A stretch of DNA of 64,000 nucleotides from Nocardia albiluteola (GTDB taxonomy: Bacteria > Actinomycetota > Actinomycetes > Mycobacteriales > Mycobacteriaceae), in NCBI RefSeq assembly GCF_018860155.1, contig NZ_JAHKNI010000003.1:496001-560000 (forward strand), given 5' to 3'. Below, one piece after another: positions 25,350-33,698 of this stretch. The position numbers were made by a program, and so were the translations under genes. Position 1 is the first letter of the stretch. Every line of letters starts with the position of its first letter. A model generated the notes under the pieces. That model had not been told where the DNA came from. It did not search any database and saw nothing but the letters and a program-made list of their open reading frames with translations.

Positions 25350-26213
25350 TCAGTCGACGACGGCGTCGGCGAAGTCCGGCGGATTCCCGAGGAACGGGCG
25401 ATGTGACGGCGGCTGCCGATCGTCGATATCGCGGACCCCGAGCTCCGCCCCGATCTCGGCGCCGATCAGCACGCGGCCGCTGCGCTGCATCATTTCCGGG
25501 TCGCGGGCCAGAGCGTCGATCACGCGTCCGGTGAACTCCGGGGACTCGGCCGTGGCCGCCAGCCCCTCGTATGCGCCCGGGTTCGCCGCGAAAGCCGCAA
25601 GTGTGCGTTCGGTTTTGAGCAGGCCCATCCAGATCGAGACGACCGCGACCCCGAACGGCCGGAAGTCGACGGCCATATCGTGGGCCATCTTGTCGACCGC
25701 GGCTTTACCCGCACCGTACGCCGGGCCGTGCATATAGCAGGCGCCGCCGAACGACGACGTATTCACCACCAGGCCAGCACCATTCGCGACCAGGAGCGGC
25801 GCGGCGTAGTAGGTGGAGACATAGCTGGACCGCATGCCGACGTCGAACAGGTCCAGCAGTGACAGCGGCTTGTCCCAGAACGGGCCCTTCATGGTCAGCG
25901 CGTCCGGGACCACCAGCGCATTGTTGACCAGGATGTCGAGGCGGCCGTTCTCCGCGCGCACCTGCTCGAACAACGCCCGCACCTGCGCGTCGTCGCCGTG
26001 GTCGACCACCACGGGCATGCCGACGCCGCCGCGCCGGGTGATCTCCTCGGCTGTCGCGAACACCGTTCCGGGCAGTGGCGAATCACCCTCGGATTTCGTT
26101 CTCCCGGTGACGTACACCTTCGCCCCCGTCGCCCCCAGTGCCAGGGCGATTCCCTTCCCCGCACCGCGACTCGCGCCGGTAACCACCACGACCCGATCCG
26201 AGCTCAGACCCAC
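25350..26213 (-). CDS. SDR family oxidoreductase (DHRS1-like)
   Basis: 287 residues. Cofactor motif TGASRGAGKGIA (12-23), NNALVVPDALT, catalytic Ser in VVNTSSFGGACYMHG and Y-x-x-x-K as YGAGKAAVDKMAHDMAVDF. The long C-terminus with AAFAANPGAYEG and ESPEFTGRVIDAL places it near DHRS1-type SDRs. GTG start at 26213, with ACGGAG upstream. First gene of the leftward set SDR, SnoaL, LLM oxidoreductase. Confidence 0.88.
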   Translation of the reverse strand: MGLSSDRVVVVTGASRGAGKGIALALGATGAKVYVTGRTKSEGDSPLPGTVFATAEEITRRGGVGMPVVVDHGDDAQVRALFEQVRAENGRLDILVNNALVVPDALTMKGPFWDKPLSLLDLFDVGMRSSYVSTYYAAPLLVANGAGLVVNTSSFGGACYMHGPAYGAGKAAVDKMAHDMAVDFRPFGVAVVSIWMGLLKTERTLAAFAANPGAYEGLAATAESPEFTGRVIDALARDPEMMQRSGRVLIGAEIGAELGVRDIDDRQPPSHRPFLGNPPDFADAVVD

Positions 26214-26468
26214 CGCACACTCCGTTCGTCATCCGCCGACCCGCGTCGGCTGTGACCCACGTCTGATTGGACTGTGTCGGCCGGGGAACCGCCGCTACGA
26301 ATTCCGCTGAGTGGGAGAGAACCAATCAGCTCGCGTGCCCGGTTTCCGGTGGGATCGGGAAGCTTGCTCGCCGCGCCGATCATGCCAGGGCCATCGGTAC
26401 TTTCGTGGGGGCGGTCGTCGGGCAACCGAATGGGTGTTCTCGTACAGTCCAATGGCACGGGCGGTGGC

Positions 26469-28490
26469 TCATGGTGGGGTGATGGCGAGGTAGGCCGTGC
26501 TCCACAGCTGGGCGGCGTCGGATTCGGTCGCGTCGGCGGTCGCCGCGCCGAAGGCCACCGGATGGTAGGCGCCGTCGCGGTAGGCCCAGCTCCACAGTTC
26601 GGAATTCCGCATGGGTGCTACGGCATCGATGGTGTGCCACAGGGCTTTTCGTGCGGTGATCAGCTGATCGCGGACCGTGGCGGGCAGGTCGGTGCGGGCG
26701 AGCTGGCGGTTCAGGCCCGTGGCGAAGGCGGCCTGCACCCAGGACCAGGCGACGGTCCCGTGGTAGTCGTGTGTCGTGATACCTTGCCGCACAGTAGGAT
26801 CGGCGAAGGCAGGGTTCGCTACGAGCAGGCCCGCGCCGGTCGTCAGTCCCAGCGGAAACGGCGTGGCCAGGATCGTGACGTCGCGGGCGAGCGCCTCGGG
26901 GGTGGGGGAGCCGAACAGCAGGTCGAAGACCTCGTCCGTATGGACGACGGGTATCGCGTGGCCGTCGGCGTCCAGGGCGATGGCGTTGAAGGAGAAGGGA
27001 TTCGAGCCGAGTGCTCGCAGTGCGTCGCCGGGCCGGACGCCGATCTCGGCGGCGTAGGCCGGGATGGCGCGAGCGGCTGCAGCGTTGCTCACGGTCACCG
27101 AGAACAGGCTGGCGGCCGCGGCGCGCCAGATGGTCGCGTCGGCGGCGGCCGGGGCCAATGCCACTCGGTCCGCGGCTCCGAGCGCGGGATCGAGCAGCCC
27201 GCTCGCGGTCAACCGTGCGGCGGCCTCGAGCGCGGCCGGTACCAGTACGCAGTTCACGTCGTACGGGTACCGCCCGCCAGCGAGACCGTAGGGGCTGTCG
27301 CGCCACTGTCCGGCCGCCTGGCCGGGAGGCAGCCCGATCAGATTGGTGTATAGCGGATCCCGCGCGAACGCGTTCGCCGTGGCCACGACGCGTCGCAGGT
27401 TCGAGACCAGCTCGCTCGCGCGACGGGGATCGGCTCGGAAGTAGTCGCGCGCATGCGTCGAACCGGCACGGTCGTCGAGCAGGTAGGCGGCGATCACCGG
27501 CGCCAGCAGATAGGTCTCGTCGATCATCGTGTAGTCGTAGATCGGTGCGGAGCTGGAGGTTCCGTCCTGGCGCCGATGCTCGAGGACGGCGTATTCCGCT
27601 ATCGACTCCTCGTGGGCGACCCGGCCGTCCGGGCTCAGCCGGGTCAGGACAGAGTCCAGTCCGGCGTCCACCGCGGCAGGTGCGAGCGCGGGCATGAGCA
27701 GCATCAGCGAGATGAGCGTGTCCCGTCCGAAGTAGGTGTCGAAATGCCATGAGCCGGCGAGGAATTTCTCCCGGTAGCTCAGGTAGGCGAGCGTGTTCTC
27801 CGCCGGGCCGAGACGGCGCTGTGTGCCGTTGAGCAGATCGTTCCCCGACAAGGGCGTCAGCGGTGTGTCACCGGTCGAGGAGGTGATTCGCAGGCCGATG
27901 CGCCCGTCGGCGCCCGCCGCGAGGGCCGCGCCGTCCGGTCGCACGCTGCCGTCGGTCACGGTGATGGTGAGGTGGTAGCCGGGCGCACCGTCGAGACGGT
28001 CCCGCGCCCAGCTGAGCGTGGAGCCCGAAACAGTAGGCGCGACAAGGACTTCCGGCGGAACAGTGCTGTTCTGATCGAAATCGCGCAGGACCCGGACGCT
28101 GGACAGGATCGCCTGCCGCGGTACCAGCTCCGGCGTCGCGATCGTGGCATCGAACGCGATGCCGTACTGCGGCCGCCCGCGAGAATCGTTCTCCCGGTGG
28201 GGCTGCGGAGTATCGGTGACGGTCCAGGCGGCCGGGGCGGACAGCGGCGCGAACCACACTCCGACGCCGCTGTCGCCGGCCGGGAATGCCACCACCAGCC
28301 GCGGTTCGTGGCCCGAGCGCAGCACCAGATGCGCCGCCACCGGCCCCTGCTGCACAAAGTCGTTGGTGTTCAACCCCTCGGCAACCGCGAACCGCAGCCC
28401 CACGGTCCCTGATTCCCGTGCGCATCCCGCCGTGATCGCCAGCACCAGTGCGATCCCCGCGGCCAGCACACCCGTGCGGAGGTTCGTCAT
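26469..28490 (-). CDS. Lipoprotein with six-hairpin-glycosidase / glycogen-debranching-like fold
   Basis: 673 residues. Lipoprotein signal TGVLAAGIALVLAITAGC with the lipidated cysteine at 23. The central part contains WHFDTYFGRDTLISLMLLMP (about 246-265), matching the GRDT acid motif of amylo-1,6-glucosidase-type (alpha/alpha)6 barrels, followed by EESIAEYAVLEHRRQDGTSS and DYTMIDETYLLAPVIAAYLL, and THDYHGTVAWSWVQAAFATG near the end. An N-terminal beta domain (30-230) precedes the barrel. This suggests a cell-surface glycan hydrolase, but activity and substrate are unassigned. ATG at 28490 has AGGATGGG upstream. Confidence 0.75.
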   Translation of the reverse strand: MTNLRTGVLAAGIALVLAITAGCARESGTVGLRFAVAEGLNTNDFVQQGPVAAHLVLRSGHEPRLVVAFPAGDSGVGVWFAPLSAPAAWTVTDTPQPHRENDSRGRPQYGIAFDATIATPELVPRQAILSSVRVLRDFDQNSTVPPEVLVAPTVSGSTLSWARDRLDGAPGYHLTITVTDGSVRPDGAALAAGADGRIGLRITSSTGDTPLTPLSGNDLLNGTQRRLGPAENTLAYLSYREKFLAGSWHFDTYFGRDTLISLMLLMPALAPAAVDAGLDSVLTRLSPDGRVAHEESIAEYAVLEHRRQDGTSSSAPIYDYTMIDETYLLAPVIAAYLLDDRAGSTHARDYFRADPRRASELVSNLRRVVATANAFARDPLYTNLIGLPPGQAAGQWRDSPYGLAGGRYPYDVNCVLVPAALEAAARLTASGLLDPALGAADRVALAPAAADATIWRAAAASLFSVTVSNAAAARAIPAYAAEIGVRPGDALRALGSNPFSFNAIALDADGHAIPVVHTDEVFDLLFGSPTPEALARDVTILATPFPLGLTTGAGLLVANPAFADPTVRQGITTHDYHGTVAWSWVQAAFATGLNRQLARTDLPATVRDQLITARKALWHTIDAVAPMRNSELWSWAYRDGAYHPVAFGAATADATESDAAQLWSTAYLAITPP

Positions 28491-28746
28491 GGTCCCATCC
28501 TGGCCGGACGGCACCTCGTTTCCCGGACATCTCCGGCCGCGCGTCGCGGGCCGCGGTCCTATCCTCCGGCCCGGACCGCCCGGCATCCGCGCGCACCCGG
28601 CGTCCTACAGTGCCGTCGCGGCCGGGAGCACTGGCGAGCCGGTCGCGGCAGGGGCCCGGGCGGCTGGGCGGGTAGCGCCGGTCGGTACTGTGCCGACCGC
28701 ACGGCGGTCGCGAGCTGATAGGTGGCGATCCGCAGCGCGCCACGGC

Positions 28747-29185
28747 CTAATACCGCTGCGCATACCAGGTCGGCGGCTCGCCGAACATGCTCTTGAAGTC
28801 GCGGATGAAGTGGGCCTGGTCGGCGTAGCCGAGATCCGCCGCCAGCGCGGCCCAGTCGATCGCCCCGCCGGTGGCCATGCGGTCGGTCACCTCGTGCAGC
28901 CGGTAGCGGCGGATCACCCACTTGGGCCCGATGCCGACGTACTCCGCGAACAGCCGTTGCAGCCCCCGCATGCTCAGCCCCAGCTCGCCGGAGAGATGTT
29001 CGACTCTGGTCACGGCCGTGTCCTCGGCGATCAGCTCGACCGCGGCCACCGCCTGGCGCACCCGGGGGTCGTCGTCCGGCAGGTGGTCGAGCACGAACGC
29101 GAGCCTCCCAGTACTGCGCCACCCATGGCGCGAGCACCGGCGACGGGCGGTGGAACGCGTGGCGCTGATACCTGGTCCGCGCCGC
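28747..29185 (-). pseudogene. AraC-family regulator with internal deletion and frameshift
   Basis: A leftward frame from 29185 reads RYQRHAFHRPSPVLAPWVAQ then YWEAR, the usual start of AraC proteins with a DUF6597-type N-domain. Near 29110 the sequence jumps, in another frame, to FVLDHLPDDDPRVRQAVAAV and a complete C-terminal AraC HTH (LGLSMRGLQRLFAEYVGIGP... DLGYADQAHFIRDFKSMFG, stop at 28747). About 110-130 residues that normally connect these parts are missing, and no start codon precedes the first piece. A 115-residue product could still start at 29094 and bind DNA, but the regulator as such is broken. Confidence 0.7.
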
Positions 29186-29199
29186 CTAGCGTCACTGCC

Positions 29200-29769
29200 A
29201 TGTCACACCTGTCCAACGCGGCCGAGGCCATGGCCGCGGTCGCCCGCAACATCACCGACGACCAGCTCGCCAACAAGACTTCGTGCACGGAGTACGACGT
29301 GCGGGCACTGGTTAACCACCTCCTGTTCTGGGGCCCCTCGCTCGCCGGCGCCGGCCGCAAGGAATTCGTTCCGCAGCCCGCGGGCTCCGAGTCCGATGTG
29401 GACCTGGCGGCCTCCGACTGGCGCAGCCGACTGCTCGCCCTGCTGGACGACATCACGTCGTCATGGGCGCCGCCGAGCGCCTGGGAGGGCGAGACGACCA
29501 TGGGCACGCCCCAAATGCTGCCCGCGCCCGTCATGGGCGACATGATCATCGGCGAACTGGCCGTGCACGGCTGGGATCTGGCGGTCGCGACCGGGCAGCG
29601 GCTGGAACTGCCCGCCGACCTGCTGGCGCATCTGCACGACAGGGTGTTCGCCGGCGTCGAGCAGGGGCGGCAGATGGGCATGTACGGACCGGAGATCGCG
29701 GTGCCGGCCGATGCACCCACCTTGGCCCGCATCCTCGGCCGGACCGGCCGTGATCCCGCCTGGGCGTAG
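29200..29769 (+). CDS. TIGR03086-family metal-binding protein (DinB / maleylpyruvate isomerase fold)
   Basis: 189 residues. MSHLSNAAEAMAAVARNITD, CTEYDVRALVNHLLFWGPSL and MIIGELAVHGWDLAVATGQR give the three-His metal site (NHL, H of AVHGWD) of the DinB-like four-helix bundle seen in mycothiol-dependent enzymes of actinobacteria. The gene starts 15 bases from the head of the broken AraC gene on the opposite strand, which may once have regulated it. Followed by an SRPBCC gene. Confidence 0.88.
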   Translation: MSHLSNAAEAMAAVARNITDDQLANKTSCTEYDVRALVNHLLFWGPSLAGAGRKEFVPQPAGSESDVDLAASDWRSRLLALLDDITSSWAPPSAWEGETTMGTPQMLPAPVMGDMIIGELAVHGWDLAVATGQRLELPADLLAHLHDRVFAGVEQGRQMGMYGPEIAVPADAPTLARILGRTGRDPAWA

Positions 29770-29825
29770 TCTCCGACGTGGACGGACGAGTACTGGATCC
29801 GGCACGGCGTGAAAGGCATGACGCG

Positions 29826-30368
29826 ATGAGCACGAACGAACCCCAGCGGCCCGACTCGGCCGCCGTGAGCGCGGGAACGCCCAGCGGCGGCGAAGACATT
29901 GAGCGAATTGAGGTTTCGCGACTCGTCCCGGCGTCCGCCGAGGCCATCTTCGCGGTGCTGACCGACCCGCAGGGCCACGTGGACATCGACGCGTCGGGCA
30001 TGCTCATGGATGCCGAGGGGAAGCCGGTCGAGCAGGCCGGTGATCGCTTCGTGGTTCATATGGATCGGGAGGCCCTCGGCGATTTTCCGCTGGGCAAGTA
30101 CGACGTCGAGGTCGTCATCACCAAGCTGGTGCCCGGCCGGGAGATCGCGTGGACGGTCGAGGGGCAGATCCGCCCGCCCGTCCGGCACATCTACGGTTAT
30201 CGGCTCGAGCCGGCCGCGGACGGTACCCGTGTCACCTCCTACTACGACTGGTCCGAGCTCGACGAGACCTGGAAGGAGCGGCTCACCTTCCCGGTCGTCC
30301 CCGAGTCCGCGCTCAAGGCGACCCTCGGCATCCTCGAGCGCACCGTCCGCCGCCGCGCCACAGCCTGA
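29826..30368 (+). CDS. SRPBCC (polyketide cyclase/dehydrase-like) family protein
   Basis: 180 residues. The START/Bet-v1 pattern is clear: IERIEVSRLVPASAEAIFAV then LTDPQGHVDIDASGMLM, KYDVEVVITKLVPGREIAWT and RVTSYYDWSELDETWKERLT. Such proteins bind hydrophobic ligands in an aqueous pocket. The ATG at 29826 was chosen over 29778 because the conserved part starts after a Ser/Gly-rich leader and AAAGG lies upstream. Follows the DinB-like gene with a 56-base gap, probably one transcript. Confidence 0.85.
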   Translation: MSTNEPQRPDSAAVSAGTPSGGEDIERIEVSRLVPASAEAIFAVLTDPQGHVDIDASGMLMDAEGKPVEQAGDRFVVHMDREALGDFPLGKYDVEVVITKLVPGREIAWTVEGQIRPPVRHIYGYRLEPAADGTRVTSYYDWSELDETWKERLTFPVVPESALKATLGILERTVRRRATA

Positions 30369-30385
30369 GCGGGCCTGCGAGAATC

Positions 30386-30572
30386 CGGCTGCGGGAGATC
30401 GACGACAAAGCTGCCTGGCTGGATCGGTTCGCCGTGGACGCCATCGTCGAAGACCCGGTCGGCCCTTCGGCTTTCGATCCGGAGGGCGCGGGGCACCGCG
30501 GCCGGCGAGATAGTGGCCCTGCGCGCCTTCTGGAAGACCGGGCGGACCATGCGCACCATGAGACCCGCCTGA
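30386..30572 (+). pseudogene. Fragment of an NTF2-like protein gene
   Basis: A rightward frame reads DDKAAWLDRFAVDAIVEDPV then GPSAFDPEGAGHRGRR, the exact N-terminal hallmark of NTF2-like steroid-isomerase-type proteins (FADDAVVEDPVGPS-x-FDPEG-x-GHRGRE). After GHRGR the reading shifts frame to EIVALRAFWKTGRTMRTM and a TGA at 30570-30572. The first codons and the entire C-terminal half are missing. A decayed relic between the SRPBCC gene and the NmrA gene. Confidence 0.7.
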
Positions 30573-30574
30573 CC

Positions 30575-31525
30575 TCAGGCGGTTTTCTCGGCGCGCAGCC
30601 AGTCCTCGAAGGTCATCATCTCGGGATGGAGCGCGCGCAGGTGCGCGAGGTTCCGGTCGAGGGTGAGGATGTCGCGTGCCTGGAAGAACCGGAACATTGC
30701 CGCGTAGTCGTGGCCGACGCCCGGCATCGTCGTCCGCAACGTGTCCGGGGGCATCGCGTGGTATCGGCACGGTGTCCCCGTGACCCGCTCGACCGTGGCG
30801 GCTATCTCGTCGCCGGTCAGGCTGTCGGCGGTGACGGCGAGATCGCGGGCGCCCCAACTCTGCCAGTTCCGGAACATGAAATCGGCGAACCAGGCGATGT
30901 CGTCCAGGCCGATCAGCGGATATCTGCCCGTTCCCAGTGGAAGGGAGAACGTCAGCCCGGAGCGTCCGTCGGGGAGCGGGCCGCGCCGGGGCGCGAGCCG
31001 TTCTCGCAGGTTCTCGAAGTAGGGCGAGGTCGTCAGGATCGACACGTGCGTGCTGTACCAGCCGTCGTCGGCCTCGCGCATCGTCTCGTCGGATCGGAGC
31101 ATGTTGATGTGCGCCGCGACCGCGGCCTTCGCGTCGAAGTGCGGTACCGGGATGGATCCGCTGGTGAGGGTCACGGCGCTGTCGAGACTGGACCAGACGA
31201 ATCGTTCGACCCGTGCCGATCGGGCCGCCTCCAGTGCGGTGATCCCCTTGCGGTACTCACCGAGAACGCTTGCGCCGGACCAGAAGTCGGTATTGCAGAA
31301 CACCTGTTCGGAATTGGCGACGGCCGCGCGGATACTCTCGGGATTGTCCAGATCGCCCTGGCGAACGCGAACCCGGCCACCGCCGCGCGCCAGCAGCTCG
31401 GCGGCCTTGTCCGAGTGGGGATTCCGGGTGAGTACCGTGACGGCGGCGTCGGCCGACCGAAGCAGGCGGTGGACGACTCTGCTGCCCATCGCGCCCGTGC
31501 CACCGATGACGAGCGTCTCAACCAT
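30575..31525 (-). CDS. NmrA-family NAD(P)-binding reductase
   Basis: 316 residues. N-terminal Rossmann motif VIGGTGAMGSRVVHRLL (6-22), LTRNPHSDKAAELLARG, VRQGDLDNPESIRAAV and VFCNTDFW are typical of NmrA/HSCARG atypical SDRs; the C-terminal part GLDDIAWFADFMF and FEDWLRAEK fits as well. There is no Tyr-x-x-x-Lys pair, as usual for NmrA, so it may be a redox sensor or a true reductase. Its start overlaps the deacetylase stop by 8 bases; it is the third gene of an operon headed by an alpha-oxoamine synthase. Confidence 0.87.
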   Translation of the reverse strand: MVETLVIGGTGAMGSRVVHRLLRSADAAVTVLTRNPHSDKAAELLARGGGRVRVRQGDLDNPESIRAAVANSEQVFCNTDFWSGASVLGEYRKGITALEAARSARVERFVWSSLDSAVTLTSGSIPVPHFDAKAAVAAHINMLRSDETMREADDGWYSTHVSILTTSPYFENLRERLAPRRGPLPDGRSGLTFSLPLGTGRYPLIGLDDIAWFADFMFRNWQSWGARDLAVTADSLTGDEIAATVERVTGTPCRYHAMPPDTLRTTMPGVGHDYAAMFRFFQARDILTLDRNLAHLRALHPEMMTFEDWLRAEKTA

Positions 31526-32384
31526 GCGAACTCCCTTGCGAATACTGGTGGGTAAGAACGTGTTCGGTGACCTGCCGATGCGTGGCGATCCACACGTCGG
31601 CGCGCACCGCCTCGATGCGCTCGAGGATCCGGTCGAACATGCCGGACAGCAGCGGCCTGGCGCCGACGTGCGCGTGCACGGTCAGGTTGAATACCCCCGG
31701 CCCCGGTGCGTCGAGCACCTGCCCGAGCAGGTCGAGATGACTGTCCAGATACTCCCGAGGCCCGGCGGCGCCGCGGATATCGGACAGTTCGCTGTGCATG
31801 ATCGCGACGAGCGGACCCGCCGGGGTCGCCAGCACCCGGGGCAGCTCGTAGTCGTTGTAATCACCCGACCACCGGTAACCGGCCTCGGTCAGCAGTTCGG
31901 GGGTGTGCGCCGTGCCCGAGGCCCGGGGACTCATCCACCCGATCGGCCGCACGCCGGTGAGATTCTCGAGGAGCGCGGTGCATCGGCGGATGTTCTCGCG
32001 TTCCGCGCCGGGGTCCAGCAGCGCCGGAATGACATCCTGCGCGTAGGAGTGCGCCGCGATCTCGTGCCCGGCATCGTGTACAGCGCGCACCGCCTGCGGA
32101 AATCGTTCGGCGACAAGGCCGTTGATGCCGAAGGTGGCGGGCAGGCCGTGAGATCGCAGGATATCGAGCAACCGCCACACCCCGGTGGTGGCGCCGTATT
32201 CGGACCAGGAGACGCTGTGCGTATCGGGCACTCCCGGCAGCGGCCACGCCCGGGCCATCGGGGCATAGACCGGCCAGTGGCCCGGTGACCACAGCTCCAC
32301 GGCCACAGTGATCATGACCGCGGCCTTCTTACCGCCCGGCCACCGCATCGGCGCATCGGGCATCTCGAACGCATCCTCGTTCAC
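31518..32384 (-). CDS. Polysaccharide deacetylase family protein (PuuE/allantoinase-like)
   Basis: 288 residues of the NodB-homology (carbohydrate esterase 4) fold: MITVAVELWSPGHWPVYAPM near the N-terminus, ATFGINGLVAERFPQAVRAV, HEIAAHSYAQDV (metal His pair) and IGWMSPRASGTAHTPELLTE. Lack of a signal peptide and the SPRASGT motif point to the cytosolic PuuE-like subgroup that cleaves linear or cyclic amides rather than cell-wall glycans. It starts with GTG at 32384, its first four bases GTGA overlapping the stop of the upstream synthase gene, so translation is coupled. Confidence 0.85.
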   Translation of the reverse strand: MNEDAFEMPDAPMRWPGGKKAAVMITVAVELWSPGHWPVYAPMARAWPLPGVPDTHSVSWSEYGATTGVWRLLDILRSHGLPATFGINGLVAERFPQAVRAVHDAGHEIAAHSYAQDVIPALLDPGAERENIRRCTALLENLTGVRPIGWMSPRASGTAHTPELLTEAGYRWSGDYNDYELPRVLATPAGPLVAIMHSELSDIRGAAGPREYLDSHLDLLGQVLDAPGPGVFNLTVHAHVGARPLLSGMFDRILERIEAVRADVWIATHRQVTEHVLTHQYSQGSSHG

Positions 32385-33553
32385 GCGTTGCCGCCGGCCG
32401 CCACGTCGTTCCGGGCCCGGACGAAAGCGTCGACACAGTAGGCGATCTCCGCATCCGTGTGCGCGGCCGACAACTGGACCCTGATGCGCGCCGCACCCCG
32501 CGCCACGACCGGGTGGGCGAAGGCGACCGCGTGGACGCCATGCGCGGACAGGGCCGCGGACATCCGATCGGCGAGGGCGGAATCGCCGAACATGACCGGG
32601 ACGATCGGATGATCGCCGGGCAACAGCTCGAAACCGGCCTCGATCATCGAGCGGCGGAACGACTCCGTATTCTCCCGGAGCCGATGCCGGTCGGCCGCAC
32701 CGGTTTTCACCAATTCGATCGCGGCGAGTGACCCGGCCGCAACGACCGGTGGCACCGCATTGGAGAAGACGTACGGTCGGGAGTGGCGGCGGAGCAATTC
32801 GACGATTTCCGACCTGCCGGCGACAAATCCGCCGGACGCACCGCCCAGGGCCTTCCCGAGCGTGCCGGTGACGATGTCGACTCGATCCTGCACTCCGGCC
32901 GCCTCGGCGGTGCCTGCCCCCGTGACGCCCAGGACTCCCACGCCGTGCGAGTCGTCGACCATCACCATCGCGTCGTGACGCTCGGCGAGATCGCAGATCG
33001 CGGCCAGGGGTGCCCGGGAGCCGTCCATGGAGAACACCCCGTCGGTGACGACGAGGCGGCGGCGGTATCCGGCGGCCTGTCGCAGCTGCGCCTCGAGGTC
33101 ATCGATATCCCTTGTGCGATACCGAAACCGGGCCGCCTGGCAGAGACGGATGCCGTCGATGATGGAGGCGTGATTGAGCGCATCGCTGATCACCGCGTCC
33201 CGATTGTCGAGCAGTGCCTGGAAAATCCCGCCGTTGGCGTCGAAACACGAACCCTGCAGCAGGGCCGCCTCGGTGCGCAGCAGACCGGAGATCGCGCGCT
33301 CGAGTTCGATGTGCAGCGGCTGGGTCCCGCAGACGAAACGCACACTGGCCATGTCGAATCCGTGGGTGTCCAGCGCCGACTTCGCCGCCGCGAGCACCCG
33401 CGGGTGGTTGGCCAGCCCGAGATAGTCGTTGGCGCAGAAGTTCAGCAGCTCGTGTCCGGCCACCGAAATCCGTGTCGACTGCGGCGTTTCGATCGGCCGC
33501 TCGGGGGCGACATCCCGCAGCACGGTGCGGAGTTCGTCGCGGATCGTGAACAC
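32381..33553 (-). CDS. kbl: Alpha-oxoamine synthase (glycine C-acetyltransferase / AONS-like)
   Basis: 390-residue PLP-dependent fold-type I enzyme. NFCANDYLGLANHPRVLAAA, then MASVRFVCGTQPLHIELE, DALNHASIIDGIRL, VVTDGVFSMDGSRAPL, MVDDSHGVGVLG (Asp200, His203) and TGTLGKALGGASGG with the PLP lysine at 234. The closest named match by motif is 2-amino-3-ketobutyrate CoA ligase (SVRFVCGTQ is the KBL version), but AONS-like or other aminoketone synthases are possible. GTG at 33553 is preferred because GAAGGAG lies 9 bases upstream; a GTG at 33571 is an alternative. No threonine dehydrogenase gene is adjacent, which is unusual for a catabolic KBL. Confidence 0.85.
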   Translation of the reverse strand: MFTIRDELRTVLRDVAPERPIETPQSTRISVAGHELLNFCANDYLGLANHPRVLAAAKSALDTHGFDMASVRFVCGTQPLHIELERAISGLLRTEAALLQGSCFDANGGIFQALLDNRDAVISDALNHASIIDGIRLCQAARFRYRTRDIDDLEAQLRQAAGYRRRLVVTDGVFSMDGSRAPLAAICDLAERHDAMVMVDDSHGVGVLGVTGAGTAEAAGVQDRVDIVTGTLGKALGGASGGFVAGRSEIVELLRRHSRPYVFSNAVPPVVAAGSLAAIELVKTGAADRHRLRENTESFRRSMIEAGFELLPGDHPIVPVMFGDSALADRMSAALSAHGVHAVAFAHPVVARGAARIRVQLSAAHTDAEIAYCVDAFVRARNDVAAGGNA

Positions 33554-33698
33554 TTCGGTGGACTCCTTCACTCGATCCCGTCGTCGCCGTCGCGGCGATG
33601 TTTTCAGCCTGTGACCGATCCGCGCGGGCGTCCAATGCCCAGGCCGGAATCGGACATGCCCGGTAGGCATCGTCCGACGGTGCGGCTACCGTGGAGCC

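Noticed and set aside
23026..25737. 903-codon rightward open frame across the LMF gene end and the LLM and SnoaL genes
   Set aside because: Arg/Gly-rich shadow frame of three real genes on both strands, with no recognisable domain.
29031..30857. 608-codon leftward open frame opposite the DinB-like and SRPBCC genes
   Set aside because: Antisense shadow with no domain; the plus-strand genes have clear families and ribosome-binding sites.
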